64,000 bases of DNA from CADEFX01 sp963840425 (GTDB taxonomy: Bacteria > Pseudomonadota > Alphaproteobacteria > Rhizobiales > Hyphomicrobiaceae): the NCBI GenBank assembly GCA_963840425.1, contig CAWIYZ010000033.1:186001-250000 (forward strand). Reading direction: 5' to 3'. This document shows positions 16,020 to 26,497 of this stretch, piece after piece. The notes under the pieces are model-generated. The model was given only the letters and a program-made list of their open reading frames with translations, did no database searches and had not been told where the DNA came from. Both the position numbers and the translations under genes were made by a program. Numbering within the stretch: the first letter of the stretch is position 1; each line of letters begins with the position of its first letter.

Positions 16020-17030
16020 GTGAAGGTTCTGGTGACCGGGGCTGCCGGCTTCATCGGCTATCATGTGGCCGAGGCGCTGCTGGCGCGCGGCGATGCCGTG
16101 ATCGGCCTCGACAACTTCAACGACTACTACGATGTCGCCTTGAAAGAGGCGCGCGCCGCTCGTCTCGAACGCTCAAGCAACTTCCGGCTCGTGCGCGGCG
16201 ATCTGGCGAACCGGGATGCCATCTCGCGCCTGTTCGCGAGCGAGCGACCGGCCCGAGTCGTGCATCTGGGAGCGCAAGCCGGCGTGCGCTACTCGATCGA
16301 TCACCCCTACAGCTACATCGATTCCAACATCGTCGGGTTTCTCAATATCCTGGAGGGGTGCCGCCATCACCGCATCGCGCACCTGGTCTATGCCTCATCC
16401 AGCTCGGTGTATGGCGCCAACTCAGCGATGCCGTATGCGGTCGATCAGAATGTCGACCATCCGCTCAACCTCTATGGCGCGACAAAGAAGGCCAACGAAC
16501 TGATGGCGCACGGCTACGCGCATCTCTTCCGGCTGCCGGCTACAGGGCTGCGGTTCTTCACGGTCTACGGCCCCTGGGGAAGGCCCGACATGGCCATCTT
16601 CACGTTCACGCGCCGCATTCTCGCGGGCGAGCCCATAGACGTCCTCAATCAAGGCGATCACGCGCGCGACTTCACCTATATCGATGACGTCGTCGAAGGA
16701 GTCGTGCGGACACTCGACCGGGTGGCGACATCAAATCCGTCGTGGCAGAGCAGCGATCCCGACCCTGCCAGCTCATCGGCGCCGTACCGGATCTACAACA
16801 TCGGCAACAGCCAGCCGATCGAGCTCATGGACCTGATCGGGTGCATCGAACGCGCACTCGGGACAGAAGCCAAGAAGAACTTTCTGCCCCGACGATCCGA
16901 GGACATGCTGCGAACCAGCGCCGATGTCGGAGCCCTCGTTAGCGACGTAGGCTTCAAGCCGGCAACGCCGATCGAAGAGGGCGTCCGCCGCTTCGTCGAG
17001 TGGTATCGCGACTTCTACAAGGTCGGCTGA
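16020..17030 (+). CDS. NAD-dependent epimerase/dehydratase (UDP-glucuronate 4-epimerase-like)
   Basis: Extended SDR of 336 residues from GTG 16020, with GGAGCAAGGA upstream; longer in-frame starts read through the repeat and are rejected. The nucleotide motif GAAGFIG is at residues 7-13. The DNFNDYYDVALKEARAARL and HLGAQAGVRYSIDHPYSYIDSNIVGF blocks are hallmarks of UDP-glucuronate 4-epimerases (CapI type). The catalytic Tyr-x3-Lys lies in YGATKKANE, and FFTVYGPWGRPDMA and DFTYIDDVVEG follow. It supplies UDP-galacturonate for surface polysaccharide. Context with the upstream glycosyltransferase supports this. Confidence 0.88.
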   Translation: MKVLVTGAAGFIGYHVAEALLARGDAVIGLDNFNDYYDVALKEARAARLERSSNFRLVRGDLANRDAISRLFASERPARVVHLGAQAGVRYSIDHPYSYIDSNIVGFLNILEGCRHHRIAHLVYASSSSVYGANSAMPYAVDQNVDHPLNLYGATKKANELMAHGYAHLFRLPATGLRFFTVYGPWGRPDMAIFTFTRRILAGEPIDVLNQGDHARDFTYIDDVVEGVVRTLDRVATSNPSWQSSDPDPASSSAPYRIYNIGNSQPIELMDLIGCIERALGTEAKKNFLPRRSEDMLRTSADVGALVSDVGFKPATPIEEGVRRFVEWYRDFYKVG

Positions 17031-17046
17031 CGCAAGCCTCGCGCCA

Positions 17047-17977
17047 TTACTCGGGGGGCGGCACCACACCCACCTGCCCGGTGATTGGGCCGTAGTGCTC
17101 GATACGGCGATGTCGCTTGAAGTCGAAGATCGTCTCCTTGCCGAAGCGCGTCGCGTCAAGGTCGCAGTCGTGCACGATGAGCTCGTCGGCTTCCGTCCGG
17201 CTTTCCGCCACGATACGCCCGTCGGGATCGACAATGCAGCTCGCACCAAACAGCGGATGCCCGTCCTCGACGCCGGCCTTGGCCACAGCCGCGACCCAGG
17301 TCGAGTTCTGATAGGCGCCCGCCTGCAGCGACAGCTTGTGGTGGAAGATGCGCATCTCGGGTCCTTCCGTGCTCTTCTGTGAGTTCACGGACGGAGTGTT
17401 GAAGCCCAGCGTCACCATCTCGACGCCCTGCAGGCCGAGCACGCGCCACGTCTCCGGCCAGCGCCGATCGTTACAGATGCACATGCCGTAGATGCCGCCA
17501 TCCATGCGGAACACCGGAAAGCCCAGATCGCCCGGCTCGAAGTAGCGCTTCTCCAGGTGCTGGAAGGCGCGCTGGTGGTCCATCTCAACATGTCCCGGCA
17601 GATGCACCTTGCGGTACTTGCCCACGGTCCTCGCCCGATTTGTCGACGAGAATGGACGTGTTGAACCGGTGTCCGTCGGGCGTCAGCTCCGCGAAGCCGA
17701 AGCTCATGGCCATGTCGTGCCGGCGCGCACGCTCGAATAGCGGCTCAGTCGCCGCGCTCGGCATTTCCTTTTCGAACCAGATGTCGGCGTCGCGGATGTC
17801 CTCGTGATACCAGCGCGGAAAGAATGTCGTCAGCGCCAGCTCGGGATAGACGATCAGATTACAGCCCTGCACGGCGGCCGTGTCCATGAGATCGAGCATG
17901 CGGCGTACGACCGCTTGACGGCTGTCCGCCTTCTGGATGGGGCCGAGCTGGGCGGCCGCGACGCGCACGTTGCGCAT
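17047..17977 (-). pseudogene. N-carbamoyl-D-amino-acid hydrolase, single frameshift
   Basis: Nitrilase-superfamily enzyme that converts N-carbamoyl-D-amino acids to D-amino acids, CO2 and ammonia. Start ATG 17977 (MRNVRVAAAQLGPIQ). The catalytic triad is intact across both frames: Glu in IVYPELALTTFFPRW, Lys in GKYRKVHLPGH and Cys in GMCICNDRRWPE. The N-terminal frame breaks after NTSILVDKSG and the C-terminal frame resumes at VGKYRKV, a +1 shift best placed in the GG at 17626-17627. Restored length is about 310 residues, normal for the family. Conservation on both sides argues for sequence error rather than decay. A hydantoinase gene is at 38.3 kb. Confidence 0.85.
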
Positions 17978-18028
17978 GATGTCCAAACTCCCGTGGGCCT
18001 GTGGCCCGGTCACCGTCAGGACAGCACG

Positions 18029-18917
18029 TCAGGACTTGCCGAGCAACCGCACGACACAGTCGTGCACGCCTGCACGCCAGTCGGGCAGCGCCACACCGAA
18101 CACCTGTTCGGCCTTGCTGCAGTCCAGCCGCGAGTTTGCCGGACGCCTTGCGGGCGTCGGATAGTCCGCGGTTGCGATCGGCGCAACGTCGGCAGAGGGA
18201 CCGCCCAGCGTGGCCGATACACGGAAAATTTCGCGCGCGAAACCGCACCAGCTCACGGTGCCGGAGCCAGCCAGATGGTAAGTGCCCCAGCGTTGCCCGG
18301 GCGTATCCTCGAGAACGGAGCGCGCAATTTCAAGAAGCGCCCTGGCCAAGTGCGGCGCGTAAGTCGGGTTACCTATCTGATCGTCGACAATGCGCAATTC
18401 CTTACGCTCACCGGCGAGACGCAGCATGGTCTTGACAAAGTTCGCACCGGTCGGGCTGTACACCCAGGACGTGCGCGCGATCACGTGCCGTGCATTTGCG
18501 CCAACCACAGCCTGCTCGCCTTCGAGCTTGGACCGCCCATAGACATTGATTGGCCCGGTCGGGTCATCCTCGACGTAGGGCGCAGGCTTCGATCCATCGA
18601 ACACGTAGTCGGTCGAGATATGAATGATGGCGGCGCCGCGCTTGGCGGCGGCTTCCGCCAGCATCCTGGCGCCATCACGGTTGAGCGCGAACGCCGCATT
18701 GGGTTCGCTCTCGGCCTTGTCGACTGCCGTATAGGCCGCCGAGTTGATGATGACGTCCGGCCGGAAATCTGTCATGGCGCGCGTGATAGTCGCCGCGTTG
18801 CACAGATCCAGGCCCGGACGGCCAACCGCGAACGACTTCGACCTCCGGCGCCGACGGCGCCAGCTCAACCAGGGCACGTGCAACCTGTCCCTGCCATCCC
18901 GCGATCAGGAGACGCAT
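18029..18917 (-). pseudogene. rfbD: dTDP-4-dehydrorhamnose reductase-like protein, N-terminal frameshift
   Basis: SDR of the RmlD/RfbD family, final step of dTDP-L-rhamnose synthesis. The start (MRLLIAGWQGQVARALVELA, Rossmann GxxGQ) is in one frame from ATG 18917. The rest, beginning AVGRPGLDLCN, is in the next. A single extra base in the AA at 18831-18832 (TT on the coding strand) explains this. Downstream features are complete: NSAAYTAVDKAE, ISTDYVFDGSKPAPY, catalytic VYGRSKLEGE, RTSWVYSPTGANFV and RPANSRLDCSKAE. The start overlaps the end of ugpC by 13 bases. Restored length is about 295 residues, as expected. Confidence 0.85.
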
Positions 18918-19990
18918 CGGAGGCTTCGGCCGCTTTCCATGTCGAACAGATGTACCTTGTCCGGCGGTGCGGACAGTTTCACTTCGCCTTCGGACTGAGA
19001 ACTGTCGGATGAGGGAATTGAAACGACAAATGGCGTACCGCCCAGCGCTCCATGCAGCAGCCGATTCGGCCCCAACTCCTCCGCGAATTCGGACGCAAAC
19101 GTAACGCCAGCTCCATTGGCGCCGTTGGCCAGTGCGACATCCTCGGGCCGCATGCCGACCTCGACCTCGCGTCCCTCGGCCGCTTCAAAGGTCTTGGTGT
19201 CGTAGTCGAGCGCGCCTGCACCGGGAATCTCGATGCGTCCGGGCGATGCGATCCGGCCCTTGACCAGGTTCATGGCCGGCGAGCCGATGAAGGTGGCCAC
19301 GAACCGTGTCGCCGGGCGGCGATAGACCTCAGTCGGCGCGCCTACCTGCTCGATAGTACCTTTGTTCATGACCACCACCTGATCCGCCAACGTCATGGCT
19401 TCGACCTGATCGTGGGTAACGAAGATCGACGTCGCCTTGAGGCGGTTGTGCAGGCGGCGGATCTCGATGCGCATCTGCACGCGCAGCTTGGCGTCGAGAT
19501 TGGACAACGGCTCGTCGAACAGGAATGCCTGCGGCTCACGCACGATGGCGCGGCCCATGGCAACACGCTGACGCTGGCCACCCGAGAGAGCGCGCGGCTT
19601 GCGGTCCAGGAAATCGCCGATGGCAAGCAGTTGCGCGGCATCGCGCACGCGCCGGTCGATCTCGCCCTTCTCCGTGCCACGGTTGCGCAGGCCGTAAGCC
19701 ATGTTGTTGTACACGCTCATATGCGGATAGAGCGCATAGTTCTGGAACACCATGGCGATATCGCGGTCGGCGGGCTCGACTTGATTGACCACCTTGCCGC
19801 CAATGGAAATGGTGCCGCCGGTGATGGTCTCGAGCCCCGCGATCATGCGCAGCAACGTGGACTTGCCGCAGCCCGACGGTCCGAGCAGCACCGTGAACGC
19901 GCCATCCGGGATGGCGAGCGACACGCCCTTCACGGCCTCCACGCCGCCCGGATAGACCTTGCCGACATTTTCGAGCGTCACCGACGCCAT
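18905..19990 (-). CDS. ugpC: ABC transporter ATP-binding protein (UgpC-like)
   Basis: MalK/UgpC-type ATPase of 361 residues from ATG 19990; the longer open frame upstream encodes repeat sequence and is rejected. Walker A GPSGCGKST, Q-loop VFQNYALYPHMSV, signature LSGGQRQRVAMGRA, Walker B FLFDEPLSNLDAKLR and H-loop FVTHDQVEAMT are all present. The C-terminal regulatory domain has VATFIGSPAMNLVKG and VGMRPEDVALANG. It serves the UgpA/UgpE permeases upstream on the same strand. The assignment to glycerol-3-phosphate rests on family resemblance and the divergent glycerol kinase. Confidence 0.88.
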   Translation of the reverse strand: MASVTLENVGKVYPGGVEAVKGVSLAIPDGAFTVLLGPSGCGKSTLLRMIAGLETITGGTISIGGKVVNQVEPADRDIAMVFQNYALYPHMSVYNNMAYGLRNRGTEKGEIDRRVRDAAQLLAIGDFLDRKPRALSGGQRQRVAMGRAIVREPQAFLFDEPLSNLDAKLRVQMRIEIRRLHNRLKATSIFVTHDQVEAMTLADQVVVMNKGTIEQVGAPTEVYRRPATRFVATFIGSPAMNLVKGRIASPGRIEIPGAGALDYDTKTFEAAEGREVEVGMRPEDVALANGANGAGVTFASEFAEELGPNRLLHGALGGTPFVVSIPSSDSSQSEGEVKLSAPPDKVHLFDMESGRSLRCVS

Positions 19991-20010
19991 GGCGCGCTCC
20001 ACTGAGTGAG

Positions 20011-20138
20011 TATTCCCTCCCCCCTGGTGGGGGAGGGACAGGGAGGGGGGATCGCAGAGCAGTGGAGGAACGCAGAGGTAAAACAACAGCGCCAGGGCGT
20101 CCCCCCACCCCTAACCCCTCCCCACCAGGGGGAGGGAA
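20011..20138. repeat. C-rich/G-rich palindromic repeat
   Basis: Fills most of the gap between ugpE and ugpC. It has a perfect-looking hairpin CCCTCCCCC-CTGGT-GGGGGAGGG near 20014-20037 and a second block CCTCCCCACCAGGGGGAGG near 20118-20136. The two blocks are also complementary to each other across about 80 bases. No gene was seen. It resembles the interspersed C-rich elements common in Hyphomicrobiales genomes. Confidence 0.65.
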
Positions 20139-20155
20139 ATAAGCCTGAATTTCCG

Positions 20156-21004
20156 TCACTTCTCCGTCTCCACCAAGCCCTTCACGAACCAGCGCTGCAT
20201 CAGGATCACCACCGCCACTGGCGGCAGCATGGCCAGCATGGCGGTGGCCATGACAACATTCCATTCGGTCAGCGCATCGGCGGTGACGATCATTTTCTTG
20301 ATGCCGATAACGATGGTCTGCATGTCGTCCCGCGTCGTGATCAGCAGCGGCCACAGATATTGATTCCAGCCGTAGATGAACAGGATCACGAACAGCGCGG
20401 CGATGTTGGTGCGCGACAGCGGCAGCACCGTATCCCAGAAGAACTTGAGAGGGCCGGCACCGTCGAGCTTCGAGGCTTCCACCAGCTCGTCGGGTATCGT
20501 CAGAAAGAACTGCCGAAAGAACAGCGTGGCCGTCGCCGAGGCGATCAGCGGAATGGTCAGGCCTGCATAGCTGTCGAGCAGGCTCAGGTCCGACGCAATC
20601 TTGTAGGTCGGATAGATGCGCACCTCGACGGGCAGCATCAGCGTCATGAAGATGGCCCAGAAAGCCGCCATGCGGAACGGGAACTTGAAGTAGACCACGG
20701 CGAACGCCGAGATGATCGAGATGGCGATCTTGCCGATGGCGATAATCGAGGCCATGACAAAGCTGTTCAGCAGCATGGTGCCGACCGGCTCGCGCGTCGT
20801 GCCGCTGGTGCCCACGAAAATCGTCTTCCAGTAGGTCTCCAGGAACAGTGGACCCGGCGTGATCGGCATCTGGCCGTTGGCAATGATGCTCTGGGGGTGC
20901 GTCGAACCGACGAACGTCAGGTAGACCGGAAACGCCAGGATGAACACGCCGATGCACAGCGCCACGTGCGCGAGAAAATTCCGGAAAGGGCGATGCTCGA
21001 CCAT
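20156..21004 (-). CDS. ugpE: ABC transporter permease (UgpE-like)
   Basis: Carbohydrate/glycerol-phosphate permease of 282 residues with six predicted helices. The EAA loop is LVEASKLDGAGPLKFFWDTVLPLSRTNIAALFV. The block FVILFIYGWNQYLWPLLITTRDDMQTIVIGI is strongly typical of UgpE, as is the early periplasmic segment GTSGTTREPVGTMLLNSFVMA. It partners with UgpA (22020-22901) and UgpC. A repeat-filled gap lies on either side, and a creatininase gene sits between the two permeases. Confidence 0.9.
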   Translation of the reverse strand: MVEHRPFRNFLAHVALCIGVFILAFPVYLTFVGSTHPQSIIANGQMPITPGPLFLETYWKTIFVGTSGTTREPVGTMLLNSFVMASIIAIGKIAISIISAFAVVYFKFPFRMAAFWAIFMTLMLPVEVRIYPTYKIASDLSLLDSYAGLTIPLIASATATLFFRQFFLTIPDELVEASKLDGAGPLKFFWDTVLPLSRTNIAALFVILFIYGWNQYLWPLLITTRDDMQTIVIGIKKMIVTADALTEWNVVMATAMLAMLPPVAVVILMQRWFVKGLVETEK

Positions 21005-21045
21005 CTGTTGCTCAGAACCTCAAGGGGCGCCAACGCAATTCAGGC

Positions 21046-21250
21046 TACGTGGCCACACAACCTCTCCTTCTGCGTCCCCGGGGCCATCGCGCCGTCCGCG
21101 CGAAGCGCGGCTCCGCCGCGACGGCGCGAATGAGCCGGGGTCTTTCCCGCGAATGGCACGCACTGTGCTTTGCGGAACTGCGAAAGATCCCGGATAGCCG
21201 CGCTTTTTCCAAGCGCGGCTTCCGGGAACGCAGATGGAGAGGCGGAGACA
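21046..21250. repeat. Hairpin-rich intergenic repeat region
   Basis: A long GC-rich hairpin (outer CCCCGG/CCGGGG, inner CGCGCCGTC/GACGGCGCG) spans about 21078-21141. A second one has arms GATAGCCGCGCTT/AAGCGCGGCTTCC near 21195-21230. It lies between the creatininase and ugpE genes. No open frame here resembles a known protein. The style is that of REP-like elements of Hyphomicrobiales. Confidence 0.6.
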
Positions 21251-21264
21251 TGTTACTGGACTGG

Positions 21265-22020
21265 TCACGCCCAGGCCTCCTTGTCACGAAGAACCGTGAT
21301 GATCGCATCGCGGCAAGCGGCCAGCATCTTCTCGCCCTTATCAGGGTTGGCGCGGCGGGCGTCGCCAACTACGCCCGAAGCAGAAAAATCCCGGAAGGAG
21401 CGATAGCGGCCAACACCGAGCGGTCGCGCGGTAGAGTGTGCGGGACCGTGCGCCTCGCCCAGCTTATCGCGGCGCACGAGATCGGCGGCCACGACCAACA
21501 TCAGCGAGGTCTCACCCTCGCAGGCGTGGCGTACGCGGTCCTGGTCCTCCAGGATCTTGGCGATCTCGGGCTGGGCCAGCTCGAAGTAGGTCGTCGCACA
21601 TAGCTTGAGGCCCGTCGCCTGCACGAGATCGGGCAGGAAGGCTGCCAGCGCGCTGATATTGCCGCCATGCCCGTTGACGATCAGCACGCGCTTGAAGCCG
21701 TGCCGGGCGATGCTCTTGAGAAATGACAGCAGCACCGCTTGATAGGTCGGCAGATCGAACGTGAAGGTGCCGCCGTAGGCCATGTGATGCTCGGCCATGC
21801 CGCACCACAGGGTCGGCGCCACAACAACCTGCATTTCGTTCGCGATGGCTTCAGCCGCCGCCTTACACACCGCCTCGCACAGGATGGTGTCGACGCCGAC
21901 CGGCAGATGCGGCCCGTGCTGCTCCATGGAGGCGACCGGCAGCAGCACGACAGCGCCGGCCTGAGCCTTGTCGCGCAGCTCGGCAGCGGTCAGCTCCTTC
22001 CACATGACGGACTGCGGCAT
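21265..22020 (-). CDS. Creatininase family protein
   Basis: Metal-dependent amidohydrolase of the creatininase/creatinine amidohydrolase fold, 251 residues. Metal-ligand motifs are SMEQHGPHLPVGVDT (Glu, His, Asp), VNGHGGN (His) and the Glu of HACEGETSLML. Family members open cyclic amides such as creatinine, or act on formamide-type cofactor intermediates (MftE) and in riboflavin-related chemistry, so the substrate is open. Its start overlaps the stop of ugpA in an ATGA, so it is translationally coupled to the importer and may act on the imported compound (inference). Confidence 0.87.
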   Translation of the reverse strand: MPQSVMWKELTAAELRDKAQAGAVVLLPVASMEQHGPHLPVGVDTILCEAVCKAAAEAIANEMQVVVAPTLWCGMAEHHMAYGGTFTFDLPTYQAVLLSFLKSIARHGFKRVLIVNGHGGNISALAAFLPDLVQATGLKLCATTYFELAQPEIAKILEDQDRVRHACEGETSLMLVVAADLVRRDKLGEAHGPAHSTARPLGVGRYRSFRDFSASGVVGDARRANPDKGEKMLAACRDAIITVLRDKEAWA

Positions 22021-22901
22021 CAGTAGTTCACCTTGCGGTCAATGTAGCGGAACTGGATCGCGGTGAGGCCGATGACGATGATCATCAGGATCACCGACTG
22101 CGCAGCCGAGCCGCCGAGATCACCGCCGAGCCGGCCGTCCTGATAGACCTTGTACACCAGCGTCTGTGTGGCCTGCGCCGGGCCACCGCCGGTCACGGCG
22201 TCGATGATGCCGAAGGTGTCGAAGAACACATAGACGATATTGACGACGAGCAGGAAGAACGCCGTCGGTGACAGCAGCGGAAACGTCACCGTCCAGAAGC
22301 GGCGCAACGGCTTGGCGCCGTCGATGGCTGCCGCCTCGAGCACCGCTTTGGGAATGGACTGCAGGCCCGCCAGGAAGAAGAGGAAGTTGTAGCTGATCTG
22401 CTTCCAAGTCGCCGCCATGATCACGAGGATCATGGCATGCGTACCGTTGAGCAGCGGATTCCAATCCAAACCCAAGGATCGCAGACCGCGCGCGACGATG
22501 CCTAGCGACGGCTGGAACATGAAAAGCCAGAGCACGCCGGCAATGGCCGGCGCTACCGCGTAAGGCCAGATCAGGAGCGTCTTGTATACGCCCGCACCCT
22601 TGATGTGCTTGTCGGCCTGCGTGGCGAGAAACAGCGATATCGACAGTGACAGCCCCGTCACGGCTACGGCAAACACCACCGTGTTCGCCATGGCGCGATA
22701 GTAGTCGGGGTTGTTGAGCAACTCGCGATAGTTCTCGAACCAAACGAAGTCTGTCTTGAGGCCGAACGCATCCTGAAGCAGGAACGACTGCCAGACCGCC
22801 TGCGAGGCCGGCCAATAGAAAAAGATGATCGTCACCGCGAGCTGCGGCGCGAGCAGGAGAAAGGGAAACAGCAGGCTGCCGAAGATCGCGCGCTTTTCCA
22901 T
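22020..22901 (-). CDS. ugpA: ABC transporter permease (UgpA-like)
   Basis: Permease of 293 residues with six helices. It begins with the UgpA-type IFGSLLFPFLLLAPQLAVTIIFFYWPASQAVWQSF and carries DAFGLKTDFVWFENYREL. The EAA loop is VLEAAAIDGAKPLRRFWTVTFPLLSP, followed by the late block IVYVFFDTFGIIDAVTGGGPAQATQTLVYKVY. Its stop codon overlaps the creatininase start by four bases. The cognate binding protein is encoded upstream at 23423-24760, with the VOC gene in between. Confidence 0.9.
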   Translation of the reverse strand: MEKRAIFGSLLFPFLLLAPQLAVTIIFFYWPASQAVWQSFLLQDAFGLKTDFVWFENYRELLNNPDYYRAMANTVVFAVAVTGLSLSISLFLATQADKHIKGAGVYKTLLIWPYAVAPAIAGVLWLFMFQPSLGIVARGLRSLGLDWNPLLNGTHAMILVIMAATWKQISYNFLFFLAGLQSIPKAVLEAAAIDGAKPLRRFWTVTFPLLSPTAFFLLVVNIVYVFFDTFGIIDAVTGGGPAQATQTLVYKVYQDGRLGGDLGGSAAQSVILMIIVIGLTAIQFRYIDRKVNY

Positions 22902-22919
22902 GTGGCCCGTTCTGCGCTC

Positions 22920-23318
22920 TCACTCCTGCACGGTCGGCGGATCGCTGGCATTCTGGCCGAACCAGAGCCAGTAGCCATCCGGGTCGCGCAGCTCGAACTC
23001 CCTCATGCCGTACTCTGTCACGCGTAAGTCGGTGACCGATAGCCCCCTCTGCTGCCATGCTTGATGCAGGGCAACGACATCGTCGGGATAGCAATAGTAG
23101 ATTTGAAAATCCTTGGCCCGTTGCGGCAACCCGGTCATCTCCTCAGCCGGCGGCTGGTTGAACATCAGCGCGACCCCATCCCGCTCCAGAAAACACCACA
23201 CCGGGTCGGGATCGCCGAATTGTCCCGTGCAGCGAAATCCCAACTCGTTGCAATAGAAGCCGATCGTCCGCGCGAGATCGGCAACGCTCAGCATAGGAAC
23301 CAGTCGCTTGAGCTGCAT
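22920..23318 (-). CDS. VOC (glyoxalase/bleomycin-resistance) family protein
   Basis: Single-domain vicinal-oxygen-chelate protein of 132 residues from ATG 23318. It follows the beta-alpha-beta-beta-beta pattern: PMLSVADLARTIGFYCNELGF, then ERDGVALMFNQ, and the C-terminal repeat with YYCYPDDVVALHQAWQ and REFELRDPDGYWLWFGQ, which holds the final metal-ligand-type Glu. A longer reading start at 23417 runs through a C-rich hairpin and is rejected. It sits between ugpB and ugpA, 18 bases before ugpA. Its reaction is unknown. Confidence 0.83.
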   Translation of the reverse strand: MQLKRLVPMLSVADLARTIGFYCNELGFRCTGQFGDPDPVWCFLERDGVALMFNQPPAEEMTGLPQRAKDFQIYYCYPDDVVALHQAWQQRGLSVTDLRVTEYGMREFELRDPDGYWLWFGQNASDPPTVQE

Positions 23319-23379
23319 CGACGCGACCTGCACAGCACGGCCCCGAGGAGGAAAATGGCCGAGCCACCTGCTCGTCCAA

Positions 23380-23414
23380 ATCCCCTCCCCCCGTTCTTCG
23401 TGGGGAGAGGGGAG
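23380..23414. repeat. C-rich/G-rich hairpin between ugpB and the VOC gene
   Basis: Inverted repeat CCCCTCCCCC...TGGGGAGAGGGG with a loop around GTTCTTCG, placed just after the ugpB stop codon. It matches in style the elements at 8705-8739 and 20011-20138. It may protect the ugpB message from 3' decay (inference). Confidence 0.6.
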
Positions 23415-23422
23415 CAACAGCC

Positions 23423-24760
23423 CTAACGCGTCGCCGTTCGCTCGAACTGGCGCAGCATCGTGTTGCCGCGCGAGACGGCATCATCGAGCGCCTGCTTGGC
23501 GGGCTTCTTGCCGGCCAAAGCCGCCTCGAACTCCTCCGCCCACACGTCGCGCAACTGCACCATGTTGCCGAGCCTCAGCCCGCGCGAGTTTTCGGTCGGC
23601 TCCTTGTTGGTCAGCTCGAGCAGCGGCGTCTCGAGATACGGGAACTCCTTGTAGTAGCCGGAGTCCTTGGTCTTTGCGTAGGCTGCCCTGGTGATCGGCA
23701 GGTAACCCGACTTCTTGTGCAGATCGACCTGGCGATCGGTGTCGGACAGGAAGGTGAAGAATTTCGCCACGCCCTTGTACTCTTCCGGCTTCTTGCCACC
23801 CATGACCCACAGCGAGGCACCGCCGATGATCGAGTTCTGCGGAGCGCCGGCAACATCGGGGTAGTACGGCATCGGCGCATTGCCGAAGTCGAACTTGGCA
23901 TTGGCGCGCACATTGCCGAAGAATGCCGACGAGGTCAGAAAGATCGGGCACTCGCCCGAGGTGAAGCGGCCTTCGCCGGTGTTGGTGCGCCCGGAGTAGT
24001 CGTAGGTCTTGTCCTTCTGCAGCTCAACGAGCGTCTCGAGATGCTTGAGATGCAACGGGCTGTTGAACTTCAGCTCCGTGTCGAAACCATCCATGCCGTT
24101 GGCCTTGGTCGCCAGCGGCACGTTGTGCCAGGCCGAGAGCTGCTCGAGATTGACCCAGGTGATCCAGGCATTCGAGAAGCCACAATTGGGATGGCCGGCC
24201 GCTTTCAGCTTCTTGGCAGCCTCGAACACCTCGGGCCACGTCTTAGGCGGTTTGTCCGGATCGAGCCCCGCCTTCTTGAAGCTATCCTTATTGTACCACA
24301 TCACCGTGCTCGACGAATTGAAGGGCATGGACAGCATCTCGCCCTTGGTGGTCGAATAGTAGCCGGTGATGGTCGGCAGATAGGTCTTCGTGTCGAAGGC
24401 TTCGCCGGCCTCCTTCATCAGAACGTGCACCGGCTTGATGGCGCCGCCGGCCGACATCATCGTCGCCGTACCGACCTCGAACACCTGCATGATATGGGGT
24501 GCATTGCCGGCGCGGAACGCGGCGATGCCCGCGTTCATGGTGTCGGCGTACCCGCCCTTGTAGGTCGGAACGACTTTGTAGTCCTTTTGCGCTTCGTTGA
24601 ACTCATTGGCGATGCGAACGATCACCTCGTTGTTGGCACCCGTCATCGCGTGCCACCAATTGATCTCGGTTTGCGCCGTCGCCGTGCCGGACAGCAGAGC
24701 CGCAAGCGCTGCCGCCAGCGCCCCCGTCGCAGCGCCATTCCGCTGTTGCCTCAATGACAT
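23423..24760 (-). CDS. ugpB: ABC transporter substrate-binding protein (UgpB-like)
   Basis: Periplasmic binding protein of 445 residues from ATG 24760, set by GGAGGAG upstream and by a Sec signal peptide ending in ALLSGTATAQ. The mature start TEINWWHAMTGANNEVIVRIANEFNEAQKDYKVVPTYKGGYADTMNAGIAAFR is a near-diagnostic UgpB block. MPFNSSSTVMWYNKDSFKKAGLDP and IIGGASLWVMGGKKPEEYKGVAKFF follow. UgpB binds sn-glycerol-3-phosphate and glycerophosphodiesters. It heads the minus-strand importer operon and is divergent from glycerol kinase, which fits that ligand. Confidence 0.9.
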   Translation of the reverse strand: MSLRQQRNGAATGALAAALAALLSGTATAQTEINWWHAMTGANNEVIVRIANEFNEAQKDYKVVPTYKGGYADTMNAGIAAFRAGNAPHIMQVFEVGTATMMSAGGAIKPVHVLMKEAGEAFDTKTYLPTITGYYSTTKGEMLSMPFNSSSTVMWYNKDSFKKAGLDPDKPPKTWPEVFEAAKKLKAAGHPNCGFSNAWITWVNLEQLSAWHNVPLATKANGMDGFDTELKFNSPLHLKHLETLVELQKDKTYDYSGRTNTGEGRFTSGECPIFLTSSAFFGNVRANAKFDFGNAPMPYYPDVAGAPQNSIIGGASLWVMGGKKPEEYKGVAKFFTFLSDTDRQVDLHKKSGYLPITRAAYAKTKDSGYYKEFPYLETPLLELTNKEPTENSRGLRLGNMVQLRDVWAEEFEAALAGKKPAKQALDDAVSRGNTMLRQFERTATR

Positions 24761-24983
24761 GGAAGCACTCCTCCCGATCCCGAGCCTGTAGAAGCCGCTC
24801 TCTATCGGCATCCGATGACGGGTTTGCGACATCACCGGTAAGCCATGGCGGCCTAGGCGCCGGACTTTGTCACAAAAGGAAAGTCAAAGACAGTCGCATT
24901 GGGTCGGCGCCGGTTGCTCTCAGCTTGCCCGGGACGCCATGCCTCCTCTACCGTGATCTGAGCAACGCCGGAAAGCCGTGCCC
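24761..24983. promoter_or_regulatory. Divergent ugpB-glpK promoter region with a palindrome
   Basis: The 223-base gap must hold promoters for both ugpB and glpK. A perfect 11-base palindrome TTTGTCACAAA is at 24867-24877, nested in a wider inverted repeat GACTTT...AAAGTC (24863-24885). Such a site could be an operator for a regulator of glycerol or glycerol-phosphate use. No clear -35/-10 pair could be defended by eye. Confidence 0.35.
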
Positions 24984-26480
<1,497 letters not shown>

Positions 26481-26497
26481 ACGGAACCGCTGCTCAA

